Positions 17,758 through 27,182 of a stretch of DNA of 64,000 nucleotides are shown piece by piece. Origin of the DNA: Streptococcus macedonicus ACA-DC 198 (GTDB lineage: Bacteria > Bacillota > Bacilli > Lactobacillales > Streptococcaceae); assembly GCA_000283635.1 (NCBI GenBank), contig HE613569.1:645501-709500 (forward strand), in the 5' to 3' direction. The notes under the pieces are model-generated. The model did no database searches, had not been told where the DNA came from, and saw only the letters and a list, made by a program, of their open reading frames with translations. The translations under genes and the position numbers were made by a program. Positions within the stretch are counted from its first letter, which is position 1. The number at the start of each line of letters is the position of its first letter.

Positions 17758-20355
17758 TTAATTAGCGCTTGTGAGTGTTGCTTTTTGCATTTTCTTGGCA
17801 GTTGTCATCATCAAGCGAATGCGGTTTAATTGGTTAACCTCTGATGAACCTGGGTCGTAATCGATTGGAGCAATATTAGCACCCTTGTATTGACGACGAA
17901 GTTCTTTAACCATACCTTTACCAACGATATGGTTTGGCAAACAACCGAATGGTTGGAGACAGACAATATTTTTGACATCATTGTTGAGCAATTCAATCAT
18001 TTCACCTGTTAGGAACCAACCTTCACCAGTATGGTTACCAATTGAAATAATCTTAGAAGCACCTTCGGCAATGTCATAGATAGACTCAATGCCTTCAAAG
18101 CGTTCAGATTTTTCAAGGACTTTATTCATTGGTTTTTCAAGGAGATTAATGGCATCAATACCAAGTTTAGCGAAGTGTTTAGCTTTTTGGCTCATATTAA
18201 GCTCGTCAGCTTTCCAAATTTGGTTGAAAAGTGAATAATTCATAAAGCCAATAAGGTCAGGAACAACGGCTTCACCACCTTCATTTTCAATGATAGCAAC
18301 GATGTCGTTATTAGCTGTTGGAGCGTATTTGACAAGGATTTCTCCAACGACACCGACACGAGGTTTTTGTCCAAAATCAACGGTTTCAAGGGTATCAAAC
18401 TCTTTGATGATACGTTTCATGTTATGATTAAATTCAAAATATGAACCTGATCTCACATTTTTACGAGCAATTTCAAGCCATTTATCATAAAGAGCGTTAG
18501 CAGAGCCTGGAACGGCTTCGTATGGGCGAACACGATAGAGCACACGTTCGAATAAATCACCATACAAAACGCTGATGAGTAGGCGCTTGACGAATGAATA
18601 AGTGAGGCTCCAACCTGGTGTTTCTTCGGTACCTTGATTTCCCATAGAAATGGAAACCACAGGAACTTGAGGGAAACCAGCGTCTTTCAGAGCTTTACGT
18701 AGAAGTGGAATGTAGTTGGTTGCACGGCAACCACCACCAGTTTGGGTCATCATAACGCTGGTATTATCAAGGTCATATTCGCCGCTTTGAAGAGCTTCAA
18801 TCAATTGACCGATAGAAATGATAGCAGGGTAGCAGGCATCATTATGGACGAATTTCAATCCGACATCAACGGCTTTTCTGTCCATTGCAGGTAAATTGAC
18901 AACGTTGTAGCCAGCGTGTTTGAAGGCTTCTTCGATAAGACCATTTTGGTGAATTGGAGAAAGCATTGGCATAAGAAGCGTGTGTGTCTTTTTCATTTCT
19001 TTAGTAAAGACAGGTTCTTTGCGTTCTTCTTCCTCATCGAATTGGCTATCAAATTGTGGTGCTTGGTTGAAAATGTGGTCAAGATTAGCTTTTTTGAATT
19101 TTTTATCACGTTCTTCAACGGCGGCTTTGAGGGAACGGAGACGAATTCGGATAGCACCGAGGTTGCTACCTTCGTCAATTTTGAGCACGGTATATAGTTT
19201 GTTGTGACCACGCATGATTTCTTCGACTTGGTCAGTTGTTACCGCGTCAAGTCCGCAACCAAAGCTGTTTAGTTGAACAAGCTCAAGGTTTGGATTCTTA
19301 GAAACCACCTTGGCAGCCGCATAAAGGCGAGAATGGTAAACCCATTGGTTCACAACACGAAGTCCTGAAACTTCTTCAAGACCAGCTACCATATCTTCTG
19401 TCAAAACATGGAAGCCTTCTTGCGTGATGATATTAGCAATACCATGGTTGATTTCAGGGTCGAGGTGATATGGACGACCTGAAAGGACAATAGCCTTTTC
19501 ACTTTTGAGAGCAAGAGTAGATAAGAGCTCATCAGATTTATCTTGCAAATCTTGTTTGAAATCAGCTAGCGCTTGATAACCATGTTCAACAGCATTTTGA
19601 ATATCTTCAGCTGTAATATCTTTGTATTCGCTGAAAGCTTTAATCAATGATTTTACAACAGATTCGTGGTCAGCCAAGTTAACAAATGGATGGAAATACT
19701 TCACCTCACCATTACGGATAGGGTCCATATTTTTTTCAATAACTTCTGGGTAACTTTGAACGATTGGGCAGTTGTAGTGATTAGGCGCTTTGCTATTTTC
19801 GATTTGTTCGTAAATAACACTTGGGTAGAGAATAGCGTCAACTTTTCGGTCAATCAAACTTTGAATGTGTCCATGTACCATTTTGGCAGGATAACAAACG
19901 GTATCACTAGGAATAGTTTCAATCCCTTTTTCAAATAATTTTTTATCAGATTTTGGAGAAAGTTGAACACGGAAACCAAGGTCTGTTAAGATAGTGTGCC
20001 AAAGTGGGTAATTTTCATACATGTTAAGCACACGAGGAACACCGATAATGCCATGTACAGCATCTCGTCTAGCAAGTGCTTTGAATTTAAAGAGTTTTTT
20101 ATATTTATAATCAACAAGATTTTCTTTTTGATTGCTGCGGTCAAATTTGATTTTAGTGACTTTTTCAGCTCCGCGTTCACAACGGTTACCAGTGACAAAT
20201 TTTGAGCCATCGTTGAAAATCGTAACCGTCAATGCGCAGTTATTTTCACAAAGTCCGCAACGTGTGAATTCTTTTTGGGTTGTGAAATGATCTAGTTCGT
20301 CAAGCCCCATTAAGCTTGATTTGGCACGATTATGTTCAAGTAATGTTTCGGTCAT
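17758..20355 (-). CDS. 2-hydroxyacyl-CoA dehydratase-like protein (DUF2229/HgdB-type)
   Basis: 865-aa protein of the COG3580/3581 group. The N-terminus carries C33-x2-C36-x3-C40 and C59, a possible Fe-S site. A DUF2229 domain follows (IGVPRVLNMYENYPLWHTIL near residue 102; SDTVCYPAKMVHGH near 149). The second half (from about residue 450) resembles HgdB-type dehydratase subunits: NDACYPAIISIGQLIEALQSG near 505 and QTGGGCRATNY near 531. These families use ATP-driven one-electron transfer from an activase to a low-potential cluster. The activase gene lies 16 bases upstream. In many Firmicutes both parts are one polypeptide. Substrate unknown; it may be a double-cubane-type reductase rather than a true dehydratase. 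Confidence 0.7.
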   Translation of the reverse strand: MTETLLEHNRAKSSLMGLDELDHFTTQKEFTRCGLCENNCALTVTIFNDGSKFVTGNRCERGAEKVTKIKFDRSNQKENLVDYKYKKLFKFKALARRDAVHGIIGVPRVLNMYENYPLWHTILTDLGFRVQLSPKSDKKLFEKGIETIPSDTVCYPAKMVHGHIQSLIDRKVDAILYPSVIYEQIENSKAPNHYNCPIVQSYPEVIEKNMDPIRNGEVKYFHPFVNLADHESVVKSLIKAFSEYKDITAEDIQNAVEHGYQALADFKQDLQDKSDELLSTLALKSEKAIVLSGRPYHLDPEINHGIANIITQEGFHVLTEDMVAGLEEVSGLRVVNQWVYHSRLYAAAKVVSKNPNLELVQLNSFGCGLDAVTTDQVEEIMRGHNKLYTVLKIDEGSNLGAIRIRLRSLKAAVEERDKKFKKANLDHIFNQAPQFDSQFDEEEERKEPVFTKEMKKTHTLLMPMLSPIHQNGLIEEAFKHAGYNVVNLPAMDRKAVDVGLKFVHNDACYPAIISIGQLIEALQSGEYDLDNTSVMMTQTGGGCRATNYIPLLRKALKDAGFPQVPVVSISMGNQGTEETPGWSLTYSFVKRLLISVLYGDLFERVLYRVRPYEAVPGSANALYDKWLEIARKNVRSGSYFEFNHNMKRIIKEFDTLETVDFGQKPRVGVVGEILVKYAPTANNDIVAIIENEGGEAVVPDLIGFMNYSLFNQIWKADELNMSQKAKHFAKLGIDAINLLEKPMNKVLEKSERFEGIESIYDIAEGASKIISIGNHTGEGWFLTGEMIELLNNDVKNIVCLQPFGCLPNHIVGKGMVKELRRQYKGANIAPIDYDPGSSEVNQLNRIRLMMTTAKKMQKATLTSAN

Positions 20356-20370
20356 GCTTCCCTCCTTTTA

Positions 20371-22146
20371 CTAGACTGTTGCCATTTCAACGGCAGGTGC
20401 TTGAGCGGTTTCGTCTTCGTATTTTTCTTGGGCAATAATGGCGCAGCCGTAAGCTCCCATCAGACCAGCAATACTTGGACGAACAACTTCGCGTTCACTG
20501 ACCAATTCAAAGGCACGGAGCACCGCTTCATTGTAGAAAGTACCGCCTTGAACAACAATTTTTTCACCTAAATCTTCAGGACGTTTGAGTTTAATAACCT
20601 TATAAAGCGCATTTTTGATAACAGAATAAGAAAGCCCTGCAGAAATATCAGCAACAGTAGCGCCTTCTTTTTGTACTTGTTTGACTTTTGAGTTCATGAA
20701 CACTGTACATTTTGAACCGAGGTCAACAGGGTGTTCAGCTAGTAAAGCAACTTGTGCAAAGTCTTTAACGTCGTATTTAAGTGATTTGGCAAAGGTTTCG
20801 ATGAAAGAACCACAACCAGATGAACAAGCTTCGTTCAATTGAATACTTGAGAGGGCGCCGTCTTGAACGCTCAGGGCTTTCATATCTTGCCCACCAATAT
20901 CGAGAATGAAATCAACACCAGGGTTGAAGTAATTAGCAGCTTTGAAGTGAGCAACGGTTTCGACTTCACCATAGTCAACGTGCAGGGCTGCTCTAATCAA
21001 ATTTTCACCATAACCTGTTACGCAAGAGCGTGCGATAAAGGCTGTGTCTGGTAATTGGCGATAAACTTCTTTAAGAATTTCGATAACATTTTCAAGTGGT
21101 TGTCCTTGGTTGTTGCCATAGTGTTGGAATAAAATAGCACCATCGGGGTCAGCCAAGACAACTTTTGAGGTTGTTGAACCTGCATCAATTCCTAGAAATA
21201 CTGGACCAGAAGCTTTAGCAATATCTTTATAGTCAACGCTTGCTTCATTATGGCGAGCACGCCAAGCGTCTAATTCAGCTTGATCTTTGAAAAGAACATC
21301 TAGTGTATTTTTAGGAACTAGCGATTTTGAAGTATTATTTTCAAGGTTATGAATGATTTCTGATAGTGCTAATTGCGCTTGTTCTTCATCTAAGGCAGCT
21401 CCCATGGCAACGAAAAGTTGCGGATTTTCAGGGAAAATAACATTTTCTGGTTTAATATTGAGTGTTTCAATGAAACGTTGACGAAGTTCACTCATGAAGA
21501 ATAGTGGTCCGCCAAGAAAGGCAATATTTCCAGAAATTTTACGCCCTGAAGCCAAACCAGCAATGGTTTGATTAATAACGGCTTGGAAAATAGAAGCTGC
21601 AATGTCCTCTTTGCGAGCCCCTTCATTAATCAATGGTTGGACGTCTGTCTTGGCAAATACCCCACAACGGCTAGCGATTGGGTAAATTGTTTCGTAACCT
21701 TTGGCTAATTCATTAACGCCGTTGGCATCTGTTTTCAAAAGTTCTGCCATTTGGTCAATGAAAGCACCTGTACCACCAGCACATGTTCCGTTCATGCGTT
21801 GTTCAAGGGTATCTCCAAAGAATGTCATCTTAGCATCTTCACCACCAAGTTCGATAACAACATCGGTTTGTGGAATGAATTTTTCAACGGTAGTGGTAGC
21901 AGCAATAACTTCCTGAACAAACGGAATTTTTGCCACATCTGCCAACCCCATTCCCCCTGAACCAGTGATAGCAATACTGACGGTTTGGTCGCCGATTTCT
22001 GAAATAGCTTCCTTTAAAACTTTAATTGTTGCCGTTTTAACATCTGAAAAGTGACGTTCATAACGTGTGAATAATAATTGATACTTATCGTCGAAGATGA
22101 CAACTTTAACAGTTGTCGATCCGACATCTATACCTGCTTTATACAT
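20371..22146 (-). CDS. Tandem-domain acyl-CoA dehydratase activase (BadF/HgdC type)
   Basis: 591-aa ATPase with two consecutive ASKHA activase domains. Domain 1 begins [15 protein letters not shown] (residue 3) and domain 2 [15 protein letters not shown] (near 320). Each keeps both cluster-ligand motifs: [11 protein letters not shown] and [10 protein letters not shown] in domain 1, [11 protein letters not shown] and [10 protein letters not shown] in domain 2. In homodimeric activases one [4Fe-4S] cluster is shared by two subunits through these cysteines, so the tandem copy may form the dimer within one chain (inference). No strong ribosome site precedes the ATG. A leader of about 170 bases with inverted repeats separates it from the promoter. 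Confidence 0.8.
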   Translation of the reverse strand: MYKAGIDVGSTTVKVVIFDDKYQLLFTRYERHFSDVKTATIKVLKEAISEIGDQTVSIAITGSGGMGLADVAKIPFVQEVIAATTTVEKFIPQTDVVIELGGEDAKMTFFGDTLEQRMNGTCAGGTGAFIDQMAELLKTDANGVNELAKGYETIYPIASRCGVFAKTDVQPLINEGARKEDIAASIFQAVINQTIAGLASGRKISGNIAFLGGPLFFMSELRQRFIETLNIKPENVIFPENPQLFVAMGAALDEEQAQLALSEIIHNLENNTSKSLVPKNTLDVLFKDQAELDAWRARHNEASVDYKDIAKASGPVFLGIDAGSTTSKVVLADPDGAILFQHYGNNQGQPLENVIEILKEVYRQLPDTAFIARSCVTGYGENLIRAALHVDYGEVETVAHFKAANYFNPGVDFILDIGGQDMKALSVQDGALSSIQLNEACSSGCGSFIETFAKSLKYDVKDFAQVALLAEHPVDLGSKCTVFMNSKVKQVQKEGATVADISAGLSYSVIKNALYKVIKLKRPEDLGEKIVVQGGTFYNEAVLRAFELVSEREVVRPSIAGLMGAYGCAIIAQEKYEDETAQAPAVEMATV

Positions 22147-22297
22147 ATATAAATACCAAAAGTGTTAGAAGGCGGTGGGAGTGAGATGAAAAACGAAATT
22201 CTTAGAAATTTTTCACTCTTATCCACGCAAATAGGTCTTTAACACTATTTTTTCCTTTCTTTGGTTTACCTGACACAGTGTTACCCTGTTAACAATC

Positions 22298-22395
22298 TGT
22301 TGCTTATTCAACAAACTGTTTGCTATAATAGTATTATAGAATGCTCTTTGTCAAATTCAATCGCTAATTTTTAAAGTTGTGTTGTTTAAACAACA
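22298..22395. promoter_or_regulatory. Divergent promoters with TetR-type operators
   Basis: TGTTGTTTAAACAACA (22380-22395) is a perfect 16-bp palindrome. TGTTGCTTATTCAACA (22298-22313) matches it at 13 of 16 positions. The plus promoter is TTGCTT (22300-22305) and TATAAT (22324-22329), with the -35 inside the second operator. The minus promoter is TTGACA (22349-22354) and TATTAT (22325-22330), whose start site also falls near that operator. A half site TGTTGCTTAT occurs near 22410. The TetR protein probably represses itself and the activase/dehydratase pair. Confidence 0.7.
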
Positions 22396-22436
22396 TATAT
22401 TCGACAAAGTGTTGCTTATCTCGGAGGAATGAACCG

Positions 22437-23048
22437 ATGAAATTTACGGATATTCGTTATTTAAGAACTGAAAAATTAATTTTTGATGCTTTTGCCAAAC
22501 TGCTCAGCGAAAAACCTTACGAAAAAATTACAGTGCAAGATATTGCTGACGAAGCAATGATTAATCGTGCCACTTTTTATGCGCACTATGCGGATAAGGA
22601 TGAACTCCAAAGTGGGATTCAACAGCAAGTTTTGGACCAAATGTCTGACATGATTGACGGTGCTCAAATCACAAATGGTGACCGTGTCAAAGTGAAACGA
22701 GCTGAAAAATTATTGACTGATTTTTACCATGGTTTGGAGAAAAATTCAGCCATTGCTAAAATTGTTCTGCGCAGCATTTCGCAAGAAGTCATGCAAGAAG
22801 AATTCAGTAGCCTTCTCCATGAAAAATATGATCACCTGCTTGCCAAACTGAACGTTACAGAATCTGGTGAGCAAGTTCCAACAGAGTTTATCGTCGCTTA
22901 CTTAACCAGTATTTTTACAGGCACTTTGCTATGGTGGATAAAATCGGATTTTTCTATGCCGGCTAAAGAGCTAGCACGCTTGGTCCTAACCCTCATCAGC
23001 AATGGACACCTAACCGTTATGGGCGTTATTATTGATCGAGAAGATTGA
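22437..23048 (+). CDS. TetR/AcrR family regulator
   Basis: 203-aa regulator with the helix-turn-helix region KITVQDIADEAMINRATFYAHYADKDEL at residues 29-56 and a C-terminal domain like the DhaS group of TetR proteins. The start at 22437 follows GGAGGAA at good spacing and matches the family; an in-frame start at 22377 lies in the leader over the operator. It is transcribed away from the activase/dehydratase genes, the usual arrangement for a local repressor. The effector is unknown. Confidence 0.9.
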   Translation: MKFTDIRYLRTEKLIFDAFAKLLSEKPYEKITVQDIADEAMINRATFYAHYADKDELQSGIQQQVLDQMSDMIDGAQITNGDRVKVKRAEKLLTDFYHGLEKNSAIAKIVLRSISQEVMQEEFSSLLHEKYDHLLAKLNVTESGEQVPTEFIVAYLTSIFTGTLLWWIKSDFSMPAKELARLVLTLISNGHLTVMGVIIDRED

Positions 23049-23073
23049 TCAAGACATTCAAAATAGTCATTCC

Positions 23074-23096
23074 AAAGCTGAGAAATCAGCTTTTTT
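23074..23096 (+). terminator. tetR terminator
   Basis: AGCTGA-GAAA-TCAGCT followed by TTTTT, a short stem with a GAAA tetraloop. Confidence 0.75.
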
Positions 23097-23139
23097 AGTT
23101 TAATTTTGCTATAATGAGGCAAATAGAAAGAGGGAATCT

Positions 23140-23904
23140 ATGAGTGATGAAGAGCTAATTTATGATGGTATTAATAATCAATTATATCCAATGGTGGAAG
23201 GAGTCTTCCTTTCTGAGCTAGATGTTCGTTTGCGTGGGATTATCAAGCAAGAACATCCTGAACTATCGGATAATGATTTTATCAGTCATAGAAATTTAAC
23301 GCATTATAGGATGCTATTTTTGGATACAATGATTGATAAAGCCAATCGTAAGAATGAGTTTGTCCGAGAATCGGTTTATGATGTCGCTAATGGAAAGAAT
23401 TACACGGCATTGGACGTGCAAGACCAGTTGGATAAGAAAACCACCTTTGGTCAACGAATTGCTGATGATGTGGCACGTTTTGGTGGTTCATGGACATTTA
23501 TCATTTCATTTATTGTTTTTATGGTAATTTGGATGGCAATAAATGTCATTAAGCCTTTTGGAATTGCCTTTGATGAATATCCGTTTATTTTGCTAAATTT
23601 GGCATTATCGACAATTGCTGCAATCCAAGCTCCTTTGATTCTGATGAGTCAAAATCGTGCATCAGATTATGATCGTTTGCAAGCAAAAAATGATTACAAT
23701 GTCAACAAAGTTTCAGAAGAAGGCATTCGGCTATTGCATACAAAACTTGACCACTTGGTGCAACAAGACCAATCAGATTTGTTAGAAATTCAAAAATTAC
23801 AAACAGAGATGTTGGCATCAATTACTGACCAAGTTGTTGAATTGCAAAAGCAAAATAAAGACTTACTTGAGGAAATGAATGCATTAAAACAAACACAGAA
23901 TTAA
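23140..23904 (+). CDS. DUF1003 membrane protein
   Basis: 254-aa protein. The segment TFGQRIADDVARFGGSWTFIISFIVFMVIWMAIN (residues 103-136) and the second helix FILLNLALSTIAAIQAPLILMSQNR (residues 148-172) are the DUF1003 hallmark of two membrane helices. A charged C-terminal region with heptad-like leucines (residues 190-250) may form a coiled coil. An extended -10 (TGCTATAAT, 23106-23114) and AGAGGGA ribosome site precede it. Function of the family is not established. Confidence 0.8.
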   Translation: MSDEELIYDGINNQLYPMVEGVFLSELDVRLRGIIKQEHPELSDNDFISHRNLTHYRMLFLDTMIDKANRKNEFVRESVYDVANGKNYTALDVQDQLDKKTTFGQRIADDVARFGGSWTFIISFIVFMVIWMAINVIKPFGIAFDEYPFILLNLALSTIAAIQAPLILMSQNRASDYDRLQAKNDYNVNKVSEEGIRLLHTKLDHLVQQDQSDLLEIQKLQTEMLASITDQVVELQKQNKDLLEEMNALKQTQN

Positions 23905-23929
23905 GGCAATTTTTTAGGAGAGGGTAGGT

Positions 23930-24819
23930 ATGAAGAAAAGTATGATGATTACTTTACTGACTATATTAGCGTTGGTTCTCTTGTTCTGTGTGGTTTATGT
24001 TGTAAAAGTTGGAAGTGTGAAGAAGCAATTTACTTATTCAACAGAGGTCGTTAGCAATCCTTTAATGGTTTAATGGGATATGCGCCTGTGGCGACTGAAG
24101 AAACGGTGACAGATGATGTTACGCTTTTGTATGTTGATATTACTTGGAGAGAATTAGAATCGCAAGAAGGCGTTTATAATTGGGATGACATTGAATCTGA
24201 AAATCAATTTGATAGATGGCGTAGTGAGGGAAAACATCTTGTTTTATGTTTTATCTTAGATTATCCGAGTAACGAAAAGCATAAAGATATTCCAGACTGG
24301 CTTTACAATCGTCTAGATGATGCAGAGGATTGATACGATTCGGATTATGGGAAAGGTTTTTTACCTAACTATGAAAGTGAAGTATTGATTGCTGCTTATG
24401 AAAAGGCTGTTCAAGCAATGGGAGAACGTTGGGGTGATGATGAGTTTATCAGTTTTATCGAATTAGGAGGACTAGGGCACTGGGGCGAATGGCATGTTGA
24501 TAGCACGGCAGGTATCCGTCAGCTGCCAGATAAATCAATTCGTGAACGGTATGTCACACCTTGGTTATCAGCTTTTCTAAATGCCAATCTACTTATGCGT
24601 CGACCGTTTACAGTAGCTAGTGAAAATGGTTTAGGGCTGTATAATGAGATGGCTGGAAATCAGAAAGCTACTCAAGACTGGCTAGAATGTATTGCCTCAG
24701 GCGGCGTTTATTCGGAGACAGGGACAAGCCTCATTGCTTATGCAGTTGTAATAAGAGCATACGCAGTGGTTTGGAGAAACTCTGTTGACTTTAGTCAACT
24801 TAGAGTTTCCCATGCATAA
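23930..24819 (+). pseudogene. Broken DUF4832/DUF4874-type glycosidase-like gene
   Basis: The product would start with a membrane anchor (MKKSMMITLLTILALVLLF) and continue with NPLMGYAP, VTLLYVDITWRELE, SEGKHLVLCFILDYP, ELGGLGHWGEWH and YNEMAGNQ. These are features of DUF4832/DUF4874 proteins that look like TIM-barrel glycoside hydrolases. Three lesions are seen. An 8-base tandem duplication (TTTAATGG twice, 24061-24076) shifts the frame; removing one copy restores NPLMGYA. A TGA at 24331-24333 interrupts the second part. The 3' end is lost near 24735, where the sequence runs into unrelated hairpin-rich DNA. Confidence 0.8.
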
Positions 24820-25220
24820 TTGATTAGGTACTTTTTGACACTTGCTTTGCAAACTAGATTTCCAACCTCAAACAATTCTCAATTGTTTGAGCAATCAATC
24901 ACAACTGATTGGCTTCTAATGCGCTGATAAATCAGCTTTTACAACCCTACTTGACATCAAGCTTCACTTGACTTTATTTACCACCTCGAAAGATTCCCCA
25001 AATCTTTCGAGCTATGCGGGAGTGAGTTATAAAGGTTTGGGGAACCTTTATAATCGGGAAATAAAACTTACGAAGTAAGTGTCAAAAACAGTCTAGGAAT
25101 AGACCGTTTTAGGTCAGCAATAGGAAATTAAGACTTGCTGAGAAATCAAGTTTCTACGAAACTACTGATTCGCTTTTTAATTTTTAGGCTATGAATAAAG
25201 TCTCCACTGGGGACTTTATT
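24773..25220. repeat. Array of consecutive hairpins (no gene)
   Basis: No gene is seen between 24820 and 25317. The stretch is a chain of inverted repeats: GAAACTCT/AGAGTTTC with inner TTGACT/AGTCAA (24776-24809); CTCAAACAATT/AATTGTTTGAG (24867-24891); GCTGAT/ATCAGC then TTTT (24923-24940); CTCGAAAGATT/AATCTTTCGAG (24985-25011); TTATAAAGGTT/AACCTTTATAA (25027-25053); ACTTAC/GTAAGT (25066-25080); AATCA...TGATT (25144-25170); AATAAAGTCTCC/GGGGACTTTATT (25194-25220). The loops of the fourth and fifth, CCCCA and TGGGG, are complementary. The last two resemble an element at 41937-42004. Function unknown. Confidence 0.65.
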
Positions 25221-25283
25221 TGTCTCATTCCCTAAATTTTGTGTGAAAAGTTTTTTCTAATCAATCTTTAAGCTGAATTTTGT

Positions 25284-25289
25284 TATAAT
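25284..25289 (+). promoter_or_regulatory. Extended -10 promoter of rapZ cluster
   Basis: TGTTATAAT (25281-25289) is an extended -10; a clear -35 is not visible. It lies 28 bases before the rapZ start, with AAAGGGGGA as ribosome site. Confidence 0.6.
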
Positions 25290-25317
25290 AAAACTAGCAG
25301 ATAAAAGGGGGACAATT

Positions 25318-26208
25318 ATGTCTGACAAAAGTATTAACTTAGTTATTGTAACTGGGATGAGTGGAGCTGGTAAAACGGTGGCAATTCAATCATTTGAAGA
25401 TTTGGGTTATTTCACGATTGATAATATGCCACCAGCTTTGGTACCAAAATTTATTGAGCTAATTGAACAATCTAGCGACAATAATCGTGTGGCACTCGTA
25501 GTCGACATGCGTAGTCGCCTCTTTTTTAATGAAATCAATTCTGTTCTTGATAAAATCGATGCCAATCCAAAAGTTGATTTTAAAATTTTATTCTTGGATG
25601 CGACAGATGGTGAATTGGTTGCTCGTTATAAAGAAACGCGTCGTAGTCATCCATTGGCAGCTGACGGACGTATTTTAGATGGTATCAAACTTGAGCGTGA
25701 ATTGTTAGCACCGCTGAAAAATTTGAGCCAAAATGTGGTTGATACAACAGAACTCACACCACGTCAACTCCGTAAAACCATTTCAGAGCAATTTTCAAGT
25801 GAGGAAAATCAAGCATCCTTCCGTATCGAAGTAATGAGTTTTGGCTTTAAGTATGGCTTACCGCTAGATGCTGATTTGGTATTTGATGTGCGTTTCTTGC
25901 CAAATCCCTACTACAAACCAGAACTCCGTGACCAAACAGGACTCGAACAAGAAGTCTATGATTACGTCATGAATCATGAAGAATCTGAAGATTTCTATCA
26001 ACATTTGACAGGCTTGATTAAACCAATTTTGCCAGGGTATCAAAAAGAAGGAAAATCTGTTTTGACGATTGCCATTGGTTGTACAGGTGGTCAACACCGT
26101 AGTGTCGCCTTTGCGCACCGTTTGGCAGAAGAATTGAAAGAAAATTGGGTTGTCAATGAAACCCACCGTGATAAAAATCGTCGCAAGGAGACTGTGAATC
26201 GTTCATGA
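25318..26208 (+). CDS. rapZ: RNase adapter RapZ / YvcJ nucleotide-binding protein
   Basis: 296-aa P-loop protein. It has Walker A GMSGAGKT near residues 13-20, the VVDMRSR motif near 62, [21 protein letters not shown] near 95-115, and the C-terminal [11 protein letters not shown] near 255-265 that defines the family. In Gram-positives (YvcJ) it binds and hydrolyses GTP/ATP; in E. coli RapZ steers RNase E to sRNA GlmZ, a role not expected here. It overlaps glmR by four bases in the conserved yvcJ-yvcK-whiA cluster. Confidence 0.95.
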   Translation: MSDKSINLVIVTGMSGAGKTVAIQSFEDLGYFTIDNMPPALVPKFIELIEQSSDNNRVALVVDMRSRLFFNEINSVLDKIDANPKVDFKILFLDATDGELVARYKETRRSHPLAADGRILDGIKLERELLAPLKNLSQNVVDTTELTPRQLRKTISEQFSSEENQASFRIEVMSFGFKYGLPLDADLVFDVRFLPNPYYKPELRDQTGLEQEVYDYVMNHEESEDFYQHLTGLIKPILPGYQKEGKSVLTIAIGCTGGQHRSVAFAHRLAEELKENWVVNETHRDKNRRKETVNRS

Positions 26209-27182
26209 GAAAACCTAAAATTACTGTTATCGGTGGAGGAACGGGAATTCCCGTTATTTTAAATAGCTTACGGCATGAAGAAGTTGACATCACAGCGATT
26301 GTGACGGTGGCTGATGATGGTGGTAGCTCTGGAACTTTGCGCTCCGTAACGCAGCTAACACCTCCAGGCGACCTTCGTAACGTCCTTGTGGCGATGAGTG
26401 ATATGCCAAAATTCTACGAAAAAGTTTTTCAATATCGTTTCGCTGAAACTGATGGTGCTTTGGCAGGACATCCGCTTGGCAATTTGATTATTTCAGGTAT
26501 TGCAGAAATGCAAGGTTCAACCTACAATGCCATGCAATTGTTAACAAAATTTTTCCATGTCACAGGAAAGATTTACCCAGCCAGTGAAAATCCATTGACT
26601 TTACATGCTGTTTTCAAAGACGGTCACGAAGTTATTGGTGAAAGTCATATTGCTGATTATAAAGGTATTATTGACCACGTTTATGTCACAAATACTTATA
26701 ACAATGAAGAACCGACTGCTAGTCGAAAAGTTGTTGATGCGATTATGAATAGTGATATGATTGTTCTGGGACCTGGTTCGCTTTTTACCTCAATTCTGCC
26801 CAATCTTGTCATTCCAGAAATCAAGAAAGCCTTGCTTGAAACCCCCGCAGAAGTGGCTTACGTTTGTAACATCATGACCCAATATGGTGAGACTGAGCAT
26901 TTTACTGACGCTGACCATGTTGAAGTGCTCAACCGCCACCTTGGTAAAGATGTGATTGACACCGTTTTGGTTAATATCCAAGAAGTGCCGCAAGATTACA
27001 TGAATTCTAACGAATTTGATGAGTATTTGGTTCAAGTAGAACATGATTTTGCAGGACTTCGCAAGCAGGTGAAACGTGTGATTTCATCAGATTTCTTGCG
27101 TTTGGAAAATGGTGGAGCTTTTCACAATGGAGACTTTGTCGTTGAGGAATTAATGAATTTGGTGAGGATTAGGAAGCGATGA
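26205..27182 (+). CDS. yvcK: YvcK/GlmR, UDP-sugar-binding gluconeogenesis factor
   Basis: 325-aa protein of the CofD/UPF0052 family. It begins [16 protein letters not shown] with the nucleotide-sugar binding glycine loop, then [12 protein letters not shown] and [13 protein letters not shown] near residues 40-70, [11 protein letters not shown] near 95 and [15 protein letters not shown] near 190. Known members bind UDP-GlcNAc and link carbon source to cell envelope precursor supply. ATGA overlaps join it to rapZ and whiA (stop and start overlapping by four bases), so translation is coupled. Confidence 0.94.
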   Translation: MRKPKITVIGGGTGIPVILNSLRHEEVDITAIVTVADDGGSSGTLRSVTQLTPPGDLRNVLVAMSDMPKFYEKVFQYRFAETDGALAGHPLGNLIISGIAEMQGSTYNAMQLLTKFFHVTGKIYPASENPLTLHAVFKDGHEVIGESHIADYKGIIDHVYVTNTYNNEEPTASRKVVDAIMNSDMIVLGPGSLFTSILPNLVIPEIKKALLETPAEVAYVCNIMTQYGETEHFTDADHVEVLNRHLGKDVIDTVLVNIQEVPQDYMNSNEFDEYLVQVEHDFAGLRKQVKRVISSDFLRLENGGAFHNGDFVVEELMNLVRIRKR

